Assembly (NCBI GenBank): GCA_016788295.1
Contig: JAEUSY010000015.1
Span: forward strand, 1 to 64,000
DNA from: Flavobacteriales bacterium
GTDB taxonomy: Bacteria > Bacteroidota > Bacteroidia > Flavobacteriales_F > PHOS-HE28
DNA: 64,000 nucleotides
Direction of reading: 5' to 3'
Below, piece by piece: positions 56,113 through 64,000 of the stretch. Each line of letters starts with the position of its first letter. Positions within the stretch are counted from its first letter, which is position 1. Position numbers and translations under genes: made by a program. Below the pieces are notes generated by a model, which saw only the letters and a list, made by a program, of their open reading frames with translations, had not been told where the DNA came from and made no database searches.

Positions 56113-57426
56113 ATGAACAAGATCAAGCTCATCATCTGGCGCGAGTTCATCACCCGCGTGCGCAAGCCCAGCTTCCTCATCATGACCTTGCTCGCCCCGG
56201 TGCTCATTGCCGCGGGTGTCACGGTGATGGTGTACCTCGGGTTGCAGGACAGCGACGACCACCGTGTGCTGGTGGTTGACGAGGCCCACATCATTGCGGG
56301 CAAACTGAAGGACAGCGACAAGGTGAGCTTCTATGTGGACCAACGTCCATGGAGCGATTCGGCCTTCAAGGCGAGCCCGTACACGGTGATGGTGGAGGTG
56401 AACGACGACATCCTCAACACCAACACGGTGCTGTTCTTCTATAAGCAGTTGCCCAGCCTCGGTGTGCAGCGCCTTATTGGCAACGAGTTGGAGAAGACCA
56501 TCGAACTGGCCAAACTGCGCGGCGAGAACATCGATGCTGAAGCCTATCAGCGCGTGCGCAAATCGCTTGTCATGAAGATGTTCGACATCGAGAAGATGGG
56601 TGAGGAATCCCTGGAGCAGGAGCGCGCGGGCATCGGCTTCTTCTTCGGGTACTTCATGTTCATCTTCATCTTCATGTACGGCGTGCAGGTGATGCGCGGC
56701 GTGATGGAGGAGAAGCAGAACCGCATCGTGGAAGTGCTCATCAGCAGTGTGAAGCCCTTCCAATTGATGATGGGGAAGATCATCGGTATTGCGCTCGTGG
56801 GCTTTGTGCAGTTCATCCTTTGGATCACCATCACCGCCACGCTGGTAACGGCCGGTTCCGCACTGTTGCTCAAGGACCGCTTCGATCCGAAGGTGCTTGC
56901 CGAAACACCCATGACGGCCCAGGTACAACAGCAGTTGGGCGAACAAGTGGCCATGCCCGATATGGAGGATGTGAAGTTCCTGAAGGCCCTCCAGAAGATC
57001 GACTGGCCGCTCACGCTCGGCATGTTCCTCTTCTTCTTCGTGGGTGGCTACCTGCTGTACAGCTCACTGCTGGCCGCCATCGGTTCGGCGGTGGACAGCG
57101 AGACGGACACACAGCAGTTCATGTTCCCCGTAACACTGCCCATGATCCTCGCCATCGTGATCGCGCAGGCCGCTGTTTACAACCCGAACAGTGCGATGGT
57201 ATTGTGGTGCAGCCTCATTCCGTTCACCAGTCCTATTGTTATGATGGTGCGTGTGGCCATGGGCAGCGCACCGGCGTGGCAGATGCTGCTCAGCATGGTG
57301 CTGTTGATCGGTGCCTTCGTGTTCACCACCTGGCTCGCTGGCCGCATCTATCGCACCGGCATTCTCATGTACGGCAAGAAGGTGAGCTGGAAAGAGCTCG
57401 GCAAGTGGCTGTTCTACAAAGGCTGA
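56113..57426 (+). CDS. NatB-type ABC transporter permease
   Basis: 437 residues from the ATG at 56113. The ABC-2 type permease layout is seen: N-terminal helix (FLIMTLLAPVLIAAGVTVMVY), a large extracytoplasmic domain (about 45-190) containing DSDDHRVLVVDEAH, then a six-helix bundle (FGYFMFIFIFMYGVQVMRGV, EEKQNRIVEVLISSVKPFQLM, IIGIALVGFVQFILWITITA, LTLGMFLFFFVGGYLLYSSL, LPMILAIVIAQAAVY). The EEKxNRIxEVLxSSVxPxQLMxGKI motif is the family hallmark. Works with the ATPase at 55071. Confidence 0.95.
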   Translation: MNKIKLIIWREFITRVRKPSFLIMTLLAPVLIAAGVTVMVYLGLQDSDDHRVLVVDEAHIIAGKLKDSDKVSFYVDQRPWSDSAFKASPYTVMVEVNDDILNTNTVLFFYKQLPSLGVQRLIGNELEKTIELAKLRGENIDAEAYQRVRKSLVMKMFDIEKMGEESLEQERAGIGFFFGYFMFIFIFMYGVQVMRGVMEEKQNRIVEVLISSVKPFQLMMGKIIGIALVGFVQFILWITITATLVTAGSALLLKDRFDPKVLAETPMTAQVQQQLGEQVAMPDMEDVKFLKALQKIDWPLTLGMFLFFFVGGYLLYSSLLAAIGSAVDSETDTQQFMFPVTLPMILAIVIAQAAVYNPNSAMVLWCSLIPFTSPIVMMVRVAMGSAPAWQMLLSMVLLIGAFVFTTWLAGRIYRTGILMYGKKVSWKELGKWLFYKG

Positions 57427-57605
57427 TCACATCCATCACGGCCGAGCGAGCTTAGACGGAGCTCTTCGTTCTGTGCTTGACCAGGGTTTTGTGTCCTCCT
57501 CCTCGCCCCTTGGCGCCTCCCGAGGCCTCGGGAGCAGTGAATTTGCATTCACTCGGCCTTACTTCGTATGCCGTACAGCGGACCTCTGCGTTGAATTGTG
57601 TTTCC

Positions 57606-57693
57606 CTCCGCGTTCCTTCGCGTTCTTCGCGTCTCTGCGGTGAACCAGCCTTCCTCTACTTGCCCCTTTGCGCGCTTTGCGCCTTTGCGGTGA
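57606..57693 (+). repeat. Two degenerate short-period repeat arrays ending TGCGGTGAA
   Basis: Array 1 (57606-57645) has a 9-10-base period (CCGCGTTCCTTCGCGTTC then TTCGCGTCTCTGCGGTGAA). Array 2 (57664-57693) has TTTGCGC repeated (CCCCTTTGCGCGCTTTGCGC then CTTTGCGGTGAA). Both end in the same TGCGGTGAA. Similar CTTCGCGT/CTTTGCG-type arrays occur between genes in many unrelated bacteria; their function is unknown. Confidence 0.6.
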
Positions 57694-57734
57694 ATGAGCA
57701 TTCCCCTCCCCGAACCATTTCCCACTTCCCCTGT

Positions 57735-57742
57735 TAGCTTTG
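57735..57742 (+). promoter_or_regulatory. -7 promoter element of the TPP-riboswitch transcript
   Basis: TAGCTTTG is an exact match to the Bacteroidota TAnnTTTG consensus. It sits so that transcription would begin about 57748, just where the riboswitch aptamer begins. A -33 TTTG at the expected distance is not clear. Confidence 0.55.
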
Positions 57743-57750
57743 CATCGTCG

Positions 57751-57830
57751 CACACTGGGGTGCCCTCCGATAGGCGGGCTGAGATCATACCCATCGAACC
57801 TGCGCAGGTAATGCTGCGAAGGGAGCAGAC
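57751..57830 (+). promoter_or_regulatory. TPP riboswitch (THI element)
   Basis: The conserved blocks appear in order: GGGGTGCCC (57757-57765), GGGCTGAGATCATACCC (57776-57792), GAACCTG (57796-57802), CAGGTAATGCTGCGAAGGGA (57805-57824). These are the pyrimidine-binding CTGAGA and the diphosphate-binding GCGAAGGGA parts of the thiamine pyrophosphate aptamer. It lies in the leader of a TonB receptor gene and should reduce expression when TPP is plentiful. Confidence 0.93.
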
Positions 57831-57852
57831 CAAGGCCACCACTGCGGTGCAC

Positions 57853-57887
57853 CTCCGTGAAGCGACCAACGAACACGGAGCATCATG
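57853..57887 (+). promoter_or_regulatory. Sequestering hairpin over the Shine-Dalgarno of the TPP-regulated receptor gene
   Basis: CTCCGTG (57853-57859) is an exact complement of CACGGAG (57874-57880). The latter contains a GGAG Shine-Dalgarno four bases before the ATG at 57885. The 7-base-pair stem with 14-base loop would hide the ribosome site. This points to translational control as the riboswitch expression platform. Confidence 0.6.
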
Positions 57888-60290
57888 TACCATCGTATCG
57901 CCTTATTCGTCGGCCTCCTGCTGCCGACCACTCTTCTTTCACAGGTGCGCCTCACCGGCACCGTTACTGCTGCCGATGCCGGCCCGCTCGACGCCGTGAG
58001 CGTGGTGGCAGGGGAGGACCAACGCTTCGGCACGTGGACCGATCGCGAGGGACGCTTCGCACTTGCCGGTCTGCGCCAAGGCCCACTGCGGCTGCGCCTC
58101 TCGTACGTGGGCTACCACCCGGTGGATACCCTGCTGGAACTTACCAACGACCACTTGGACGTTAAGCTGGTGATGCGCCCACAGGCCGTGCTGATGCGCG
58201 AGGCCGAAGTGAGCGCCCTGCGCGCCGGTGAACGTGCGCCCTTCGCCCAGAGCAAGGTGACGCGTGAAGAGATCGAACGCATCAATACCGGCGTGGACCT
58301 GCCCATTCTGCTCGATCTGCAGCCCAGTGTGGTCACCACCACCGATGCGGGCACGGGCATCGGCTACACCGGTCTGCGCATCCGGGGTAGTGATGCCACA
58401 CGCATCAACGTCACACTGAACGGTGTGCCCATCAACGATCCCGAGAGCCAGGCCGTGTTCTGGGTGAACATGCCCGATCTAGCCAGTGGCCTCGAGGATA
58501 TTGAAGTGCAGCGTGGCGTGGGCACCAGCACCAATGGCCCCGGTGCGTTCGGTGCTAGCATCAACATGCGCAGTGCCACCATTCGAGAAAAGGCGTTCGG
58601 CGAGCTCGGTGTCTTCACAGGCTCTTACAACACGCAGCGGCAATACGTACGCTTCGGCACCGGACTGCTGGGTGTGGGTGATGGTGGCAAGCTGGGTTCC
58701 TTCAGCATCGATGGCCGCCTGAGCAACATCACCAGCGATGGCTATATCGACCGCGCCACGGCCGATCTGAAGAGTTATCAATTGCAGGCCGCTTGGTTGG
58801 GGCGCACACGATCACTGCGCTTTTTCACCATGAGCGGGCACGAGGTCACCTACCAGGCCTGGGAAGGTGTGCCGCGTGAGGTCATCGACACCAACCGCAC
58901 CTACAATCCGTACACCTACGACAACCAAGTGGACGACTACCGCCAGACACACTACCAACTGCTCTTCGATCAGCAGGTGGGCGCGCACGGCACCTTCAAC
59001 CTCACGTTGTTCCGAGTGCTGGGCAGTGGGTTCTTTGAGCAGTATCGCGACAATGATGATCTACAGCGTTATGGCATCGGACCCATAGCTGTTGGCGATA
59101 CCGTGATCACGGAAGGCGACGTCATCCGTCGACGTTGGTTGGATAACACCATGGATGGCGTGAATGCCACCTACCAGCAGAACATCGGGGCGCATCGGTT
59201 GGCCATCGGCGGTAGCTACAGCAAGTACGACGGCGATCACTTCGGTGAGGTCATCTGGGCACAGTGGGCCGGTGACAGCCCGATCCGGCAGCGCTACTAC
59301 GACAACAAGGGCACCAAAACGGATGCGAACGCTTTCGCCAAGTTCACCTATGTGATCAATGATCGTGTCGATCTCTTCGGCGATGCACAGGTGCGTTCCG
59401 TCGCGCATGAGTTCCTCGGGTATAACAACGCGTTGGAGAATGTGACACAGGAGGCCTCGTGGACCTTCTTCAATCCCAAGGCAGGCGCGCAATGGAAGGT
59501 GCATGAAGGTGGTCGACTCTATGCCAGTGTCGCTCTTGCGAACCGGGAGCCCAACCGTAGCGATCTGATCGAGAGCAGCCCGCAAAGCCGTCCACGACCC
59601 GAACGCATGATCGACTACGAGCTGGGTTACGAGCGGCGCAGTGGACGCCTCGCATTCGGTATCAACGGCTACTACATGGACTACACGGACCAGTTGGTGC
59701 TTACCGGTGAGCTGAACGATGTGGGCTATGCATTGCGCACCAACGTGGCCAGCAGCTACAGGGCAGGGGTGGAGCTAACTGGCGCGGTGCAGTTCGCCAA
59801 GCGGTTCACCTGGCGCCCCAATGCCACCTTCAGCAGCAACCGCATCACCGCCTTCACCGAATACGTGGACGATTGGGACAACGGCGGTCAACAGTCCAAC
59901 GCATTGGGCACAACGGACATCGCCTTTTCACCGAGCATTATTGCGGGCAGTGAGCTGATCTGCCGGTTCTGGGAGCGCGCTGAACGCGGCCATGCGGAGA
60001 TCGCGCTGGTCACCAAGTATGTCGGCGAGCAATACTTGGACAACACATCAAGCACCGATCGTATGCTCGACGCCTATGTGGTGAACGACCTGCGCCTGAA
60101 CGTGACGTTGCTGGGAAAGGGTGCCCGCTCACTGGGGCTCAACCTCACCGTGCGCAACCTCTTCAGCGAGCTGTACGAGAACAATGGCTGGGTGTACAGC
60201 TATGTCTTCGATGGCCGTCGCCAGGACCTGGTCGCGCTGTTCCCGCAGGCGCCGTTGAACGTACTGGGCGGTGTGGTACTGCGGTTCTGA
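57885..60290 (+). CDS. TonB-dependent receptor under TPP control (probable thiamine or precursor uptake)
   Basis: 801 residues. Signal peptide (IALFVGLLLPTTLLSQ), carboxypeptidase-regulatory-like domain (about 18-105: VRLTGTVTAADAGPLDAVSV, FALAGLRQGPLRLRLSYVGY), plug domain (about 120-240: INTGVDLPILLDLQPSVVTT, TGLRIRGSDATRINVTLNGV, IEVQRGVGTSTNGPGAFGAS) and a 22-stranded-barrel-sized C-terminal part ending PQAPLNVLGGVVLRF. The TPP riboswitch and start-site hairpin just upstream imply that it brings thiamine or a thiamine precursor across the outer membrane. No thi biosynthetic gene or PnuT follows in the window. Confidence 0.93.
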   Translation: MYHRIALFVGLLLPTTLLSQVRLTGTVTAADAGPLDAVSVVAGEDQRFGTWTDREGRFALAGLRQGPLRLRLSYVGYHPVDTLLELTNDHLDVKLVMRPQAVLMREAEVSALRAGERAPFAQSKVTREEIERINTGVDLPILLDLQPSVVTTTDAGTGIGYTGLRIRGSDATRINVTLNGVPINDPESQAVFWVNMPDLASGLEDIEVQRGVGTSTNGPGAFGASINMRSATIREKAFGELGVFTGSYNTQRQYVRFGTGLLGVGDGGKLGSFSIDGRLSNITSDGYIDRATADLKSYQLQAAWLGRTRSLRFFTMSGHEVTYQAWEGVPREVIDTNRTYNPYTYDNQVDDYRQTHYQLLFDQQVGAHGTFNLTLFRVLGSGFFEQYRDNDDLQRYGIGPIAVGDTVITEGDVIRRRWLDNTMDGVNATYQQNIGAHRLAIGGSYSKYDGDHFGEVIWAQWAGDSPIRQRYYDNKGTKTDANAFAKFTYVINDRVDLFGDAQVRSVAHEFLGYNNALENVTQEASWTFFNPKAGAQWKVHEGGRLYASVALANREPNRSDLIESSPQSRPRPERMIDYELGYERRSGRLAFGINGYYMDYTDQLVLTGELNDVGYALRTNVASSYRAGVELTGAVQFAKRFTWRPNATFSSNRITAFTEYVDDWDNGGQQSNALGTTDIAFSPSIIAGSELICRFWERAERGHAEIALVTKYVGEQYLDNTSSTDRMLDAYVVNDLRLNVTLLGKGARSLGLNLTVRNLFSELYENNGWVYSYVFDGRRQDLVALFPQAPLNVLGGVVLRF

Positions 60291-60362
60291 GGGGGGGTGT
60301 AACTTTTGTTATAGCGCAGGCAGGTTTGCGGTCGGCTACCTTGGCCGGACAACCACACTGTC

Positions 60363-62390
60363 ATGACCATTCGTTGGCCCTTTGCCCTCCTGGTACTTGT
60401 GCTCTCAGGTTCCCTCGCAGCCCAGAACACCTACGATGCCAAGATCCTGGACTATGCCGGATTGAAGTATCCCTGTGAGGGAACTTCGGCCCCGGTGCTG
60501 AAGATCCAGAACGTGGGAACCGCCACCATGGGGACGTGTGTGGTGGAGACCTGGAAGAACGGGCTCATGGTGAACACCTTCAACTGGATCCTGGCCGTTC
60601 CGGCCTTGACCGGGCAGGTCCGTCAACCTGTACTGCCGCTTGTTCCTGATGTACAACCCGGTGATGACCTGGAGTTCCGCATCATCAGCGTGAACGAACA
60701 GCCGGACCAGGATGCCACCGGCAACATCCTACAGCTTGATCTGGACACTGAAGTGAAGTACGCGGATGATGGCGGTCTGACCGTTGAAGTGATCACAGGC
60801 GATGTAACGGGTGAGGTGTATTGGAAGATCATCAATTCCAGCGGTCAGACCGTTGGCAGCGGTGGGCCATACACCGAGGAGAACACCGTCGTGACCGTGC
60901 CGGTCTCCCTTGATGCAGGCTCCTGTTTCCAGTTCGAGAGCTATGACGCCACTCGTGGCGGAGCGAGCGATGTGCAGGTAAGGGTGCTGCTTAATGGCTC
61001 CACCTTGATCGAGGCAGTGGCCGCTGACCTCGGTGGTCAGTTCACGGAAGGCATTCGCACCGGTAATGGCGAGGGTTGCACTTACCCTGTGGTCCTGGAG
61101 CTGACCACCGATGGGTTCGGTGGCCAGGTGTCATATGAGATCGTGCAGCGAGGGTCGGATGCCGTTGTCTGCGTCGGAGCTGGCTTCCCGAATGAGGTCA
61201 CCGTGACGGAGAGCTGTTGTCTGCCCGACGGTTGTTACCGCCTGCGCGTACTTGACGCCGGTGGCGATGGCATCAGCGGCGGCGGTTACATCCTGCGCAC
61301 CCTGTCGGGCGCCCTGCGCATCATCGACAACCGTGGCAATTTCACCACAGGCAGCGTGAGCGCGGTGATCGGCAACGGTGGCTTCTGCCTGCCCTTGGGC
61401 ACCGATAAGCTGATCTTCACCAGCTGCGACAAGATGGACTGGGTGAACAACCAGTTCATTGTGGCCGATGAGAACCCTGTTGTAAGCGCCCAGTTCGGTG
61501 TAACGAACACCACGAGCGGTTACCAGTTCTGGTGGTTCGATCCCAACGGCAGCTACGGGTACGCCAAGTTCCGCAGCCACGCCACCAGCGATGGATTCGG
61601 TACGGGTGCAACGCGTGCGTGCCACGCCCGCATCAACAACTGGAGCCCCAACCAGATCCCGGCCAACGTGCTGATGAACGTGAAGGTGCGCGGCCGTGTG
61701 GCCGGCAACAACCTGCCTTGGGGTCCTGTATGCCGCTTCATGATCGATCCGGTGCGTGCGGCATGCCCGCTCACCAAGCTGGTGGACATCCCCGGCAATG
61801 CCAACTACAGCTGCGGCGTTACCCGCACCTGGGGCGGCAGCTCGCTGAGCAAGGTGGTGGCCAAGGCCGTGGACGGCGCCACGCAGTACCAGTTCCGTTG
61901 GAACAATGCTGAACTGGCCGCACCGGTGATCCGCACCACCACCACGCCCGTATTGCAACTGAACTGGACGCCCGCACTGCCCAACGGCACCTACCAGGTG
62001 CAAGTGCGTGCCTTCAAGAACGGTGTGTGGTGCATTACCAGCCTGCCCTGGGGCGATGAGTGCAACGTGACGATCACGGGCAGCACCGCCATGGCGCTGA
62101 ACGGTGGAAGCGCCACCAGCACGGGCGATGCCAAGCTGGCGATGTTCCCGAACCCCAACAACGGCGATCAGCTCACGGTGAGCCTGAGCGCAGTGGAAGA
62201 GGGTGTGGAGACGATCAGCGTGGACATCTTCGACCTGAGCGGCGCCCGCGTAAGCAGCCGCACGATCGCTGTGAACGATGGCATGGTGTACCAGGTACTG
62301 AGCCTCGGCGCAATGGCCGATGGACTGTACATGGTGAACATCACCGCTGGAGCACAGCGCTACACCGAGCGCTTGGTGATCGCCAAGTGA
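60363..62390 (+). CDS. Secreted protein with duplicated module and T9SS type A tail
   Basis: 675 residues (signal peptide PFALLVLVLSGSLAAQ). The N-terminal part (about 20-110) is a beta-sandwich of the CARDB-like kind (DAKILDYAGLKYPCEGTSAP, KIQNVGTATMGTCVVETWKN, WILAVPALTGQVRQPVLPLV). Residues about 285-675 are nearly identical to the C-terminus of the 1473-residue protein at 34508: CLPDGCYRLRVLDAGGDGI, DKLIFTSCDKMDWVNNQFIV, FRSHATSDGFGTGATRACHA, WGPVCRFMIDPVRAACPLTK, and a sorting domain MFPNPNNGDQLTVSL ... NITAGAQRYTERLVIAK. Exported to the surface; function unknown. Followed by a strong terminator. Confidence 0.87.
   Translation: MTIRWPFALLVLVLSGSLAAQNTYDAKILDYAGLKYPCEGTSAPVLKIQNVGTATMGTCVVETWKNGLMVNTFNWILAVPALTGQVRQPVLPLVPDVQPGDDLEFRIISVNEQPDQDATGNILQLDLDTEVKYADDGGLTVEVITGDVTGEVYWKIINSSGQTVGSGGPYTEENTVVTVPVSLDAGSCFQFESYDATRGGASDVQVRVLLNGSTLIEAVAADLGGQFTEGIRTGNGEGCTYPVVLELTTDGFGGQVSYEIVQRGSDAVVCVGAGFPNEVTVTESCCLPDGCYRLRVLDAGGDGISGGGYILRTLSGALRIIDNRGNFTTGSVSAVIGNGGFCLPLGTDKLIFTSCDKMDWVNNQFIVADENPVVSAQFGVTNTTSGYQFWWFDPNGSYGYAKFRSHATSDGFGTGATRACHARINNWSPNQIPANVLMNVKVRGRVAGNNLPWGPVCRFMIDPVRAACPLTKLVDIPGNANYSCGVTRTWGGSSLSKVVAKAVDGATQYQFRWNNAELAAPVIRTTTTPVLQLNWTPALPNGTYQVQVRAFKNGVWCITSLPWGDECNVTITGSTAMALNGGSATSTGDAKLAMFPNPNNGDQLTVSLSAVEEGVETISVDIFDLSGARVSSRTIAVNDGMVYQVLSLGAMADGLYMVNITAGAQRYTERLVIAK
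61215..62390 (+). repeat. Duplicated C-terminal module, copy 2
   Basis: Plus-strand copy of the module at 34508-35690 (minus strand), covering the coding sequence from CLPDGCY to the stop. Differences are scattered substitutions and a few clustered changes (for example around the RVAG loop and the LNGG linker) rather than insertions of whole domains. Confidence 0.9.
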
Positions 62391-62412
62391 TCGGCTAACG
62401 AACAACAATGAG

Positions 62413-62451
62413 GAAGCGCCCCTGCAGCAATGCGGGGGCGCTTCGCTTTTC
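62413..62451 (+). terminator. Strong intrinsic terminator after the 60363 gene
   Basis: A 14-base-pair stem with one G-U pair (62413-62426 with 62431-62444) and a GCAA tetraloop, followed by GCTTTTCC. It starts 22 bases after the stop codon. Confidence 0.9.
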
Positions 62452-62534
62452 CGGCAGGTGGGGGCGCAAGAACCGCATAGAACACCAGGATGATCGCCCA
62501 TTCTGAATAGTGCACCGTGATCGGTACATCCGAC

Positions 62535-62626
62535 AGCTTCGAACGAAGCTAAAAGACGAGTGCCTTCCCGTATGGTTGCCTTTGTCGATATAATTCCTCG
62601 GATTGTCGATAAATAATGACCATACG
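62535..62626 (+). promoter_or_regulatory. Cluster of operator-like repeats upstream of the last gene
   Basis: From left to right: a near-palindrome AGCTTCGAACGAAGCT (62535-62550); CGTATGGT (62569-62576); the exact direct repeat TTGTCGATA at 62582-62590 and 62603-62611, spaced 21 bases or two helical turns; and ACCATACG (62619-62626), inverted with CGTATGGT. The stretch is much richer in A/T than its surroundings. It lies just upstream of the promoter at 62640-62671, as expected for activator or repressor sites. Confidence 0.55.
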
Positions 62627-62639
62627 ACGAACATATTAC

Positions 62640-62671
62640 TTGACAGGCGGATGCGGATGGGTCTAGTTTCG
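62640..62671 (+). promoter_or_regulatory. Promoter of the last, incomplete gene
   Basis: TTG at 62640-62642, a 21-base spacer and TAGTTTCG at 62664-62671 (one base off TAnnTTTG). Start of transcription is predicted about 62678, leaving a leader of about 70 bases to the ATG at 62748. Confidence 0.5.
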
Positions 62672-62747
62672 ATCATGTTAGACGATGGTTCTTGCCTGTT
62701 CATAGGCTGCAAAAGTTGATCGGTCGAAGCTCAAAACCTCCACCTCC

Positions 62748-64000
62748 ATGAAGAAAGTTCAACCCCCTAAACTGTCGGTCGGCCAGTTGATCCGTTGGCG
62801 ATGGATCGCCTTGGTGTGTGCGTTGGTCGTTGCCATTTTCGCCCCTGCATTACTGAATGCCCAGATCCAGCTCATCACCGCCTCCAACGGTGGTTTCGAG
62901 GGTGCTACGGCCACCTTCGCAGGAAATGGTTGGTCCACCGCCCAGCCTGGAATTACCAGACAATGGCAGGTAGGCACGGCCGCTGGTAGTGTGGCACCCG
63001 GCACGCGTGCGGCCTATGTGGGTTCCACAACGAACTACAACGGCAATGCGACTCTTTTCGGGACTACCATGCACTTCTACCGCGACGTGGTGATACCTGC
63101 CGGGGCCACCAACGTGCAGCTGCGTTTCTCGCTACGCATGCCCACGGTGGATAACACATACGATTATTTGCGTGTGTACACCACGAGCACCACCAATACG
63201 CCGGTTTCCGGTACGGTGCCCGGGGCGGGTTATGTGCAGCGGTTCGTGAATACGGCCACCGCCTATGCCAATTTCACGACCATTGGCCCCATCAACCTTA
63301 CGGGCGTTGCGGGCACCACGGTGCGTCTGGTGTTCACGTTCACCAGTGATGGGGCCACTCCACATGCCAATCCGGCCATCGATGATGTGCAGCTCTCGAT
63401 GGACTGCATCCTGCCCACGGCAACGTTCACCGTGGTGGAGAACTGTGCGGCCAACAACTTCACCGTGAACGCCAATGTGACAAGTTTCGGCTTTGGCACC
63501 ACAGGTACGCTCGCTTATTCGGTGAACGGTGGTGCGCCAACGAACCAGTCCCTCACGAGCACAGGCACGGTGACCATCGGGCCTTTCCCTTCATCCAGCA
63601 CGGTGGTGGCCTCGGTCAGCAATTCGGTGCCCAGTTGCGGTGCCACGTCCTCGGGCAGTTTGTACAGCGGTTGTCCCATCACCATAGCATGTGGCACCCC
63701 CGTGGATGTGCAGCATTGTTACGGCAACCTCGATACACGGACCTTTACGTACATCGCGCCGCCCGGTGAAACGGTCACGCTCACCTTCATACAAGGTACC
63801 ATGGGTCTCGGTGATGTGATCCGTGGCTACAGCGGCACCAGTTCAGCCGGCACTCCGATCCCCGAGCTGACGGGCAGTTTCGCGAGTTTGGCAGGGTTGA
63901 GCGCTTCGAGCATTGGCAACGAGCTGTACCTGGAGGTGGAGAGCAACGCCTCTGGAAGTTGTGCCGATGGGCAACAGACCTCCTGGCACTTCGAGGTGAA
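62748..64000 (+). CDS. Secreted beta-sandwich protein, 3' end cut off by the window
   Basis: The frame is open from the ATG at 62748 to the window end (417 codons). Signal peptide with a long n-region (SVGQLIRWRWIALVCALVVA, then LLNAQ). The first domain (about 50-225) is a jelly-roll (NGGFEGATATFAGNGW, VVIPAGATNVQLRFSLRMP, NPAIDDVQLSMD) similar to CBM-like or MAM-like modules. A region with CGTPVDVQHCYGNLDTRTFT (about 315) begins a second domain, close to the CUB-like modules of Bacteroidota adhesins. A T9SS tail may be encoded beyond the edge. Regulatory repeats upstream suggest tight control. Confidence 0.85.
   Translation, partial: MKKVQPPKLSVGQLIRWRWIALVCALVVAIFAPALLNAQIQLITASNGGFEGATATFAGNGWSTAQPGITRQWQVGTAAGSVAPGTRAAYVGSTTNYNGNATLFGTTMHFYRDVVIPAGATNVQLRFSLRMPTVDNTYDYLRVYTTSTTNTPVSGTVPGAGYVQRFVNTATAYANFTTIGPINLTGVAGTTVRLVFTFTSDGATPHANPAIDDVQLSMDCILPTATFTVVENCAANNFTVNANVTSFGFGTTGTLAYSVNGGAPTNQSLTSTGTVTIGPFPSSSTVVASVSNSVPSCGATSSGSLYSGCPITIACGTPVDVQHCYGNLDTRTFTYIAPPGETVTLTFIQGTMGLGDVIRGYSGTSSAGTPIPELTGSFASLAGLSASSIGNELYLEVESNASGSCADGQQTSWHFEV

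Larger units (their letters stand above)
57427..57750. other. Repeat-rich intergenic region before the TPP riboswitch
   Basis: Non-coding stretch after the permease gene. It contains an 18-base perfect palindrome CTCCCGAGGCCTCGGGAG (57517-57534), an AGTGAAT-TTGC-ATTCACT hairpin (57536-57553), and two repeat arrays at 57606-57645 and 57664-57693. No gene was found. A T-rich run after the palindromes is not clear, so whether they terminate the permease transcript is uncertain. Confidence 0.55.

Overview
The window reads as a chromosomal segment of a GC-rich Bacteroidota, most likely from the Flavobacteriales. The reasons are: about a dozen secreted proteins, several ending in type IX secretion (T9SS) sorting domains of type A or the gliding-motility-associated type B; a free-standing atpD-atpC pair with a short epsilon subunit; a DUF6090 protein; a CrtYcd-type lycopene cyclase; and promoter-like sites of the form TTG/TTTG - about 20 bases - TAnnTTTG. 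No rRNA, tRNA, IS element, prophage or CRISPR array was seen. Coding density is high, and most short spacers sit between divergent or convergent genes.

Layout. 0-10 kb: 3' part of alaS, then a leftward run with a DJ-1/PfpI lipoprotein, a small membrane peptide, a WD40 secreted protein, an MbnP-like lipoprotein and a CC..C membrane protein, then unknown secreted and membrane proteins and an NtrC-type regulator without DNA-binding domain. 10-17 kb: a 1576-residue secreted propeller protein, a small two-helix membrane protein and a T9SS cargo protein. 16.6-19.1 kb: YitT, Ppx/GppA and a NadR-like kinase. 19.2-26.9 kb: a carotenoid block (crtA-like, crtI, cruF-like, crtYcd) between two paralogous secreted proteins that share an N-terminal domain I cannot name; each paralogue is divergent from an NAD-salvage gene (nadR-like, pnuC). 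27-28.6 kb: an LRR protein coupled to ribF. 28.7-45.4 kb: a large surface-protein region (14 FG-GAP repeats, a 1473-residue Fn3/Ig-like protein, and a mixed type A/type B operon) with lysA embedded. 45.5-47.5 kb: a LytTR/LytS two-component pair. 47.9-49.8 kb: atpD-atpC. 49.9-52.8 kb: a DCC-family protein and an MlaEFD-type lipid ABC transporter. 53-60.3 kb: a TonB receptor, a NatAB-type ABC exporter, and a second TonB receptor controlled by a TPP riboswitch. 60.4-64 kb: a secreted protein whose C-terminal about 390 residues nearly duplicate those of the 1473-residue protein, then the start of another secreted protein behind a repeat-rich regulatory region.

Functional themes are cell-surface display through T9SS, carotenoid pigment synthesis, cofactor uptake and salvage (thiamine, nicotinamide riboside, flavins) and envelope lipid transport. 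The strongest items for follow-up are the inverted duplicated module of about 1.18 kb, the unnamed N-terminal domain with its neighbours, the riboswitch leader with a visible start-codon-sequestering hairpin, and the structured non-coding stretches at 57.5-57.9 and 62.5-62.7 kb.
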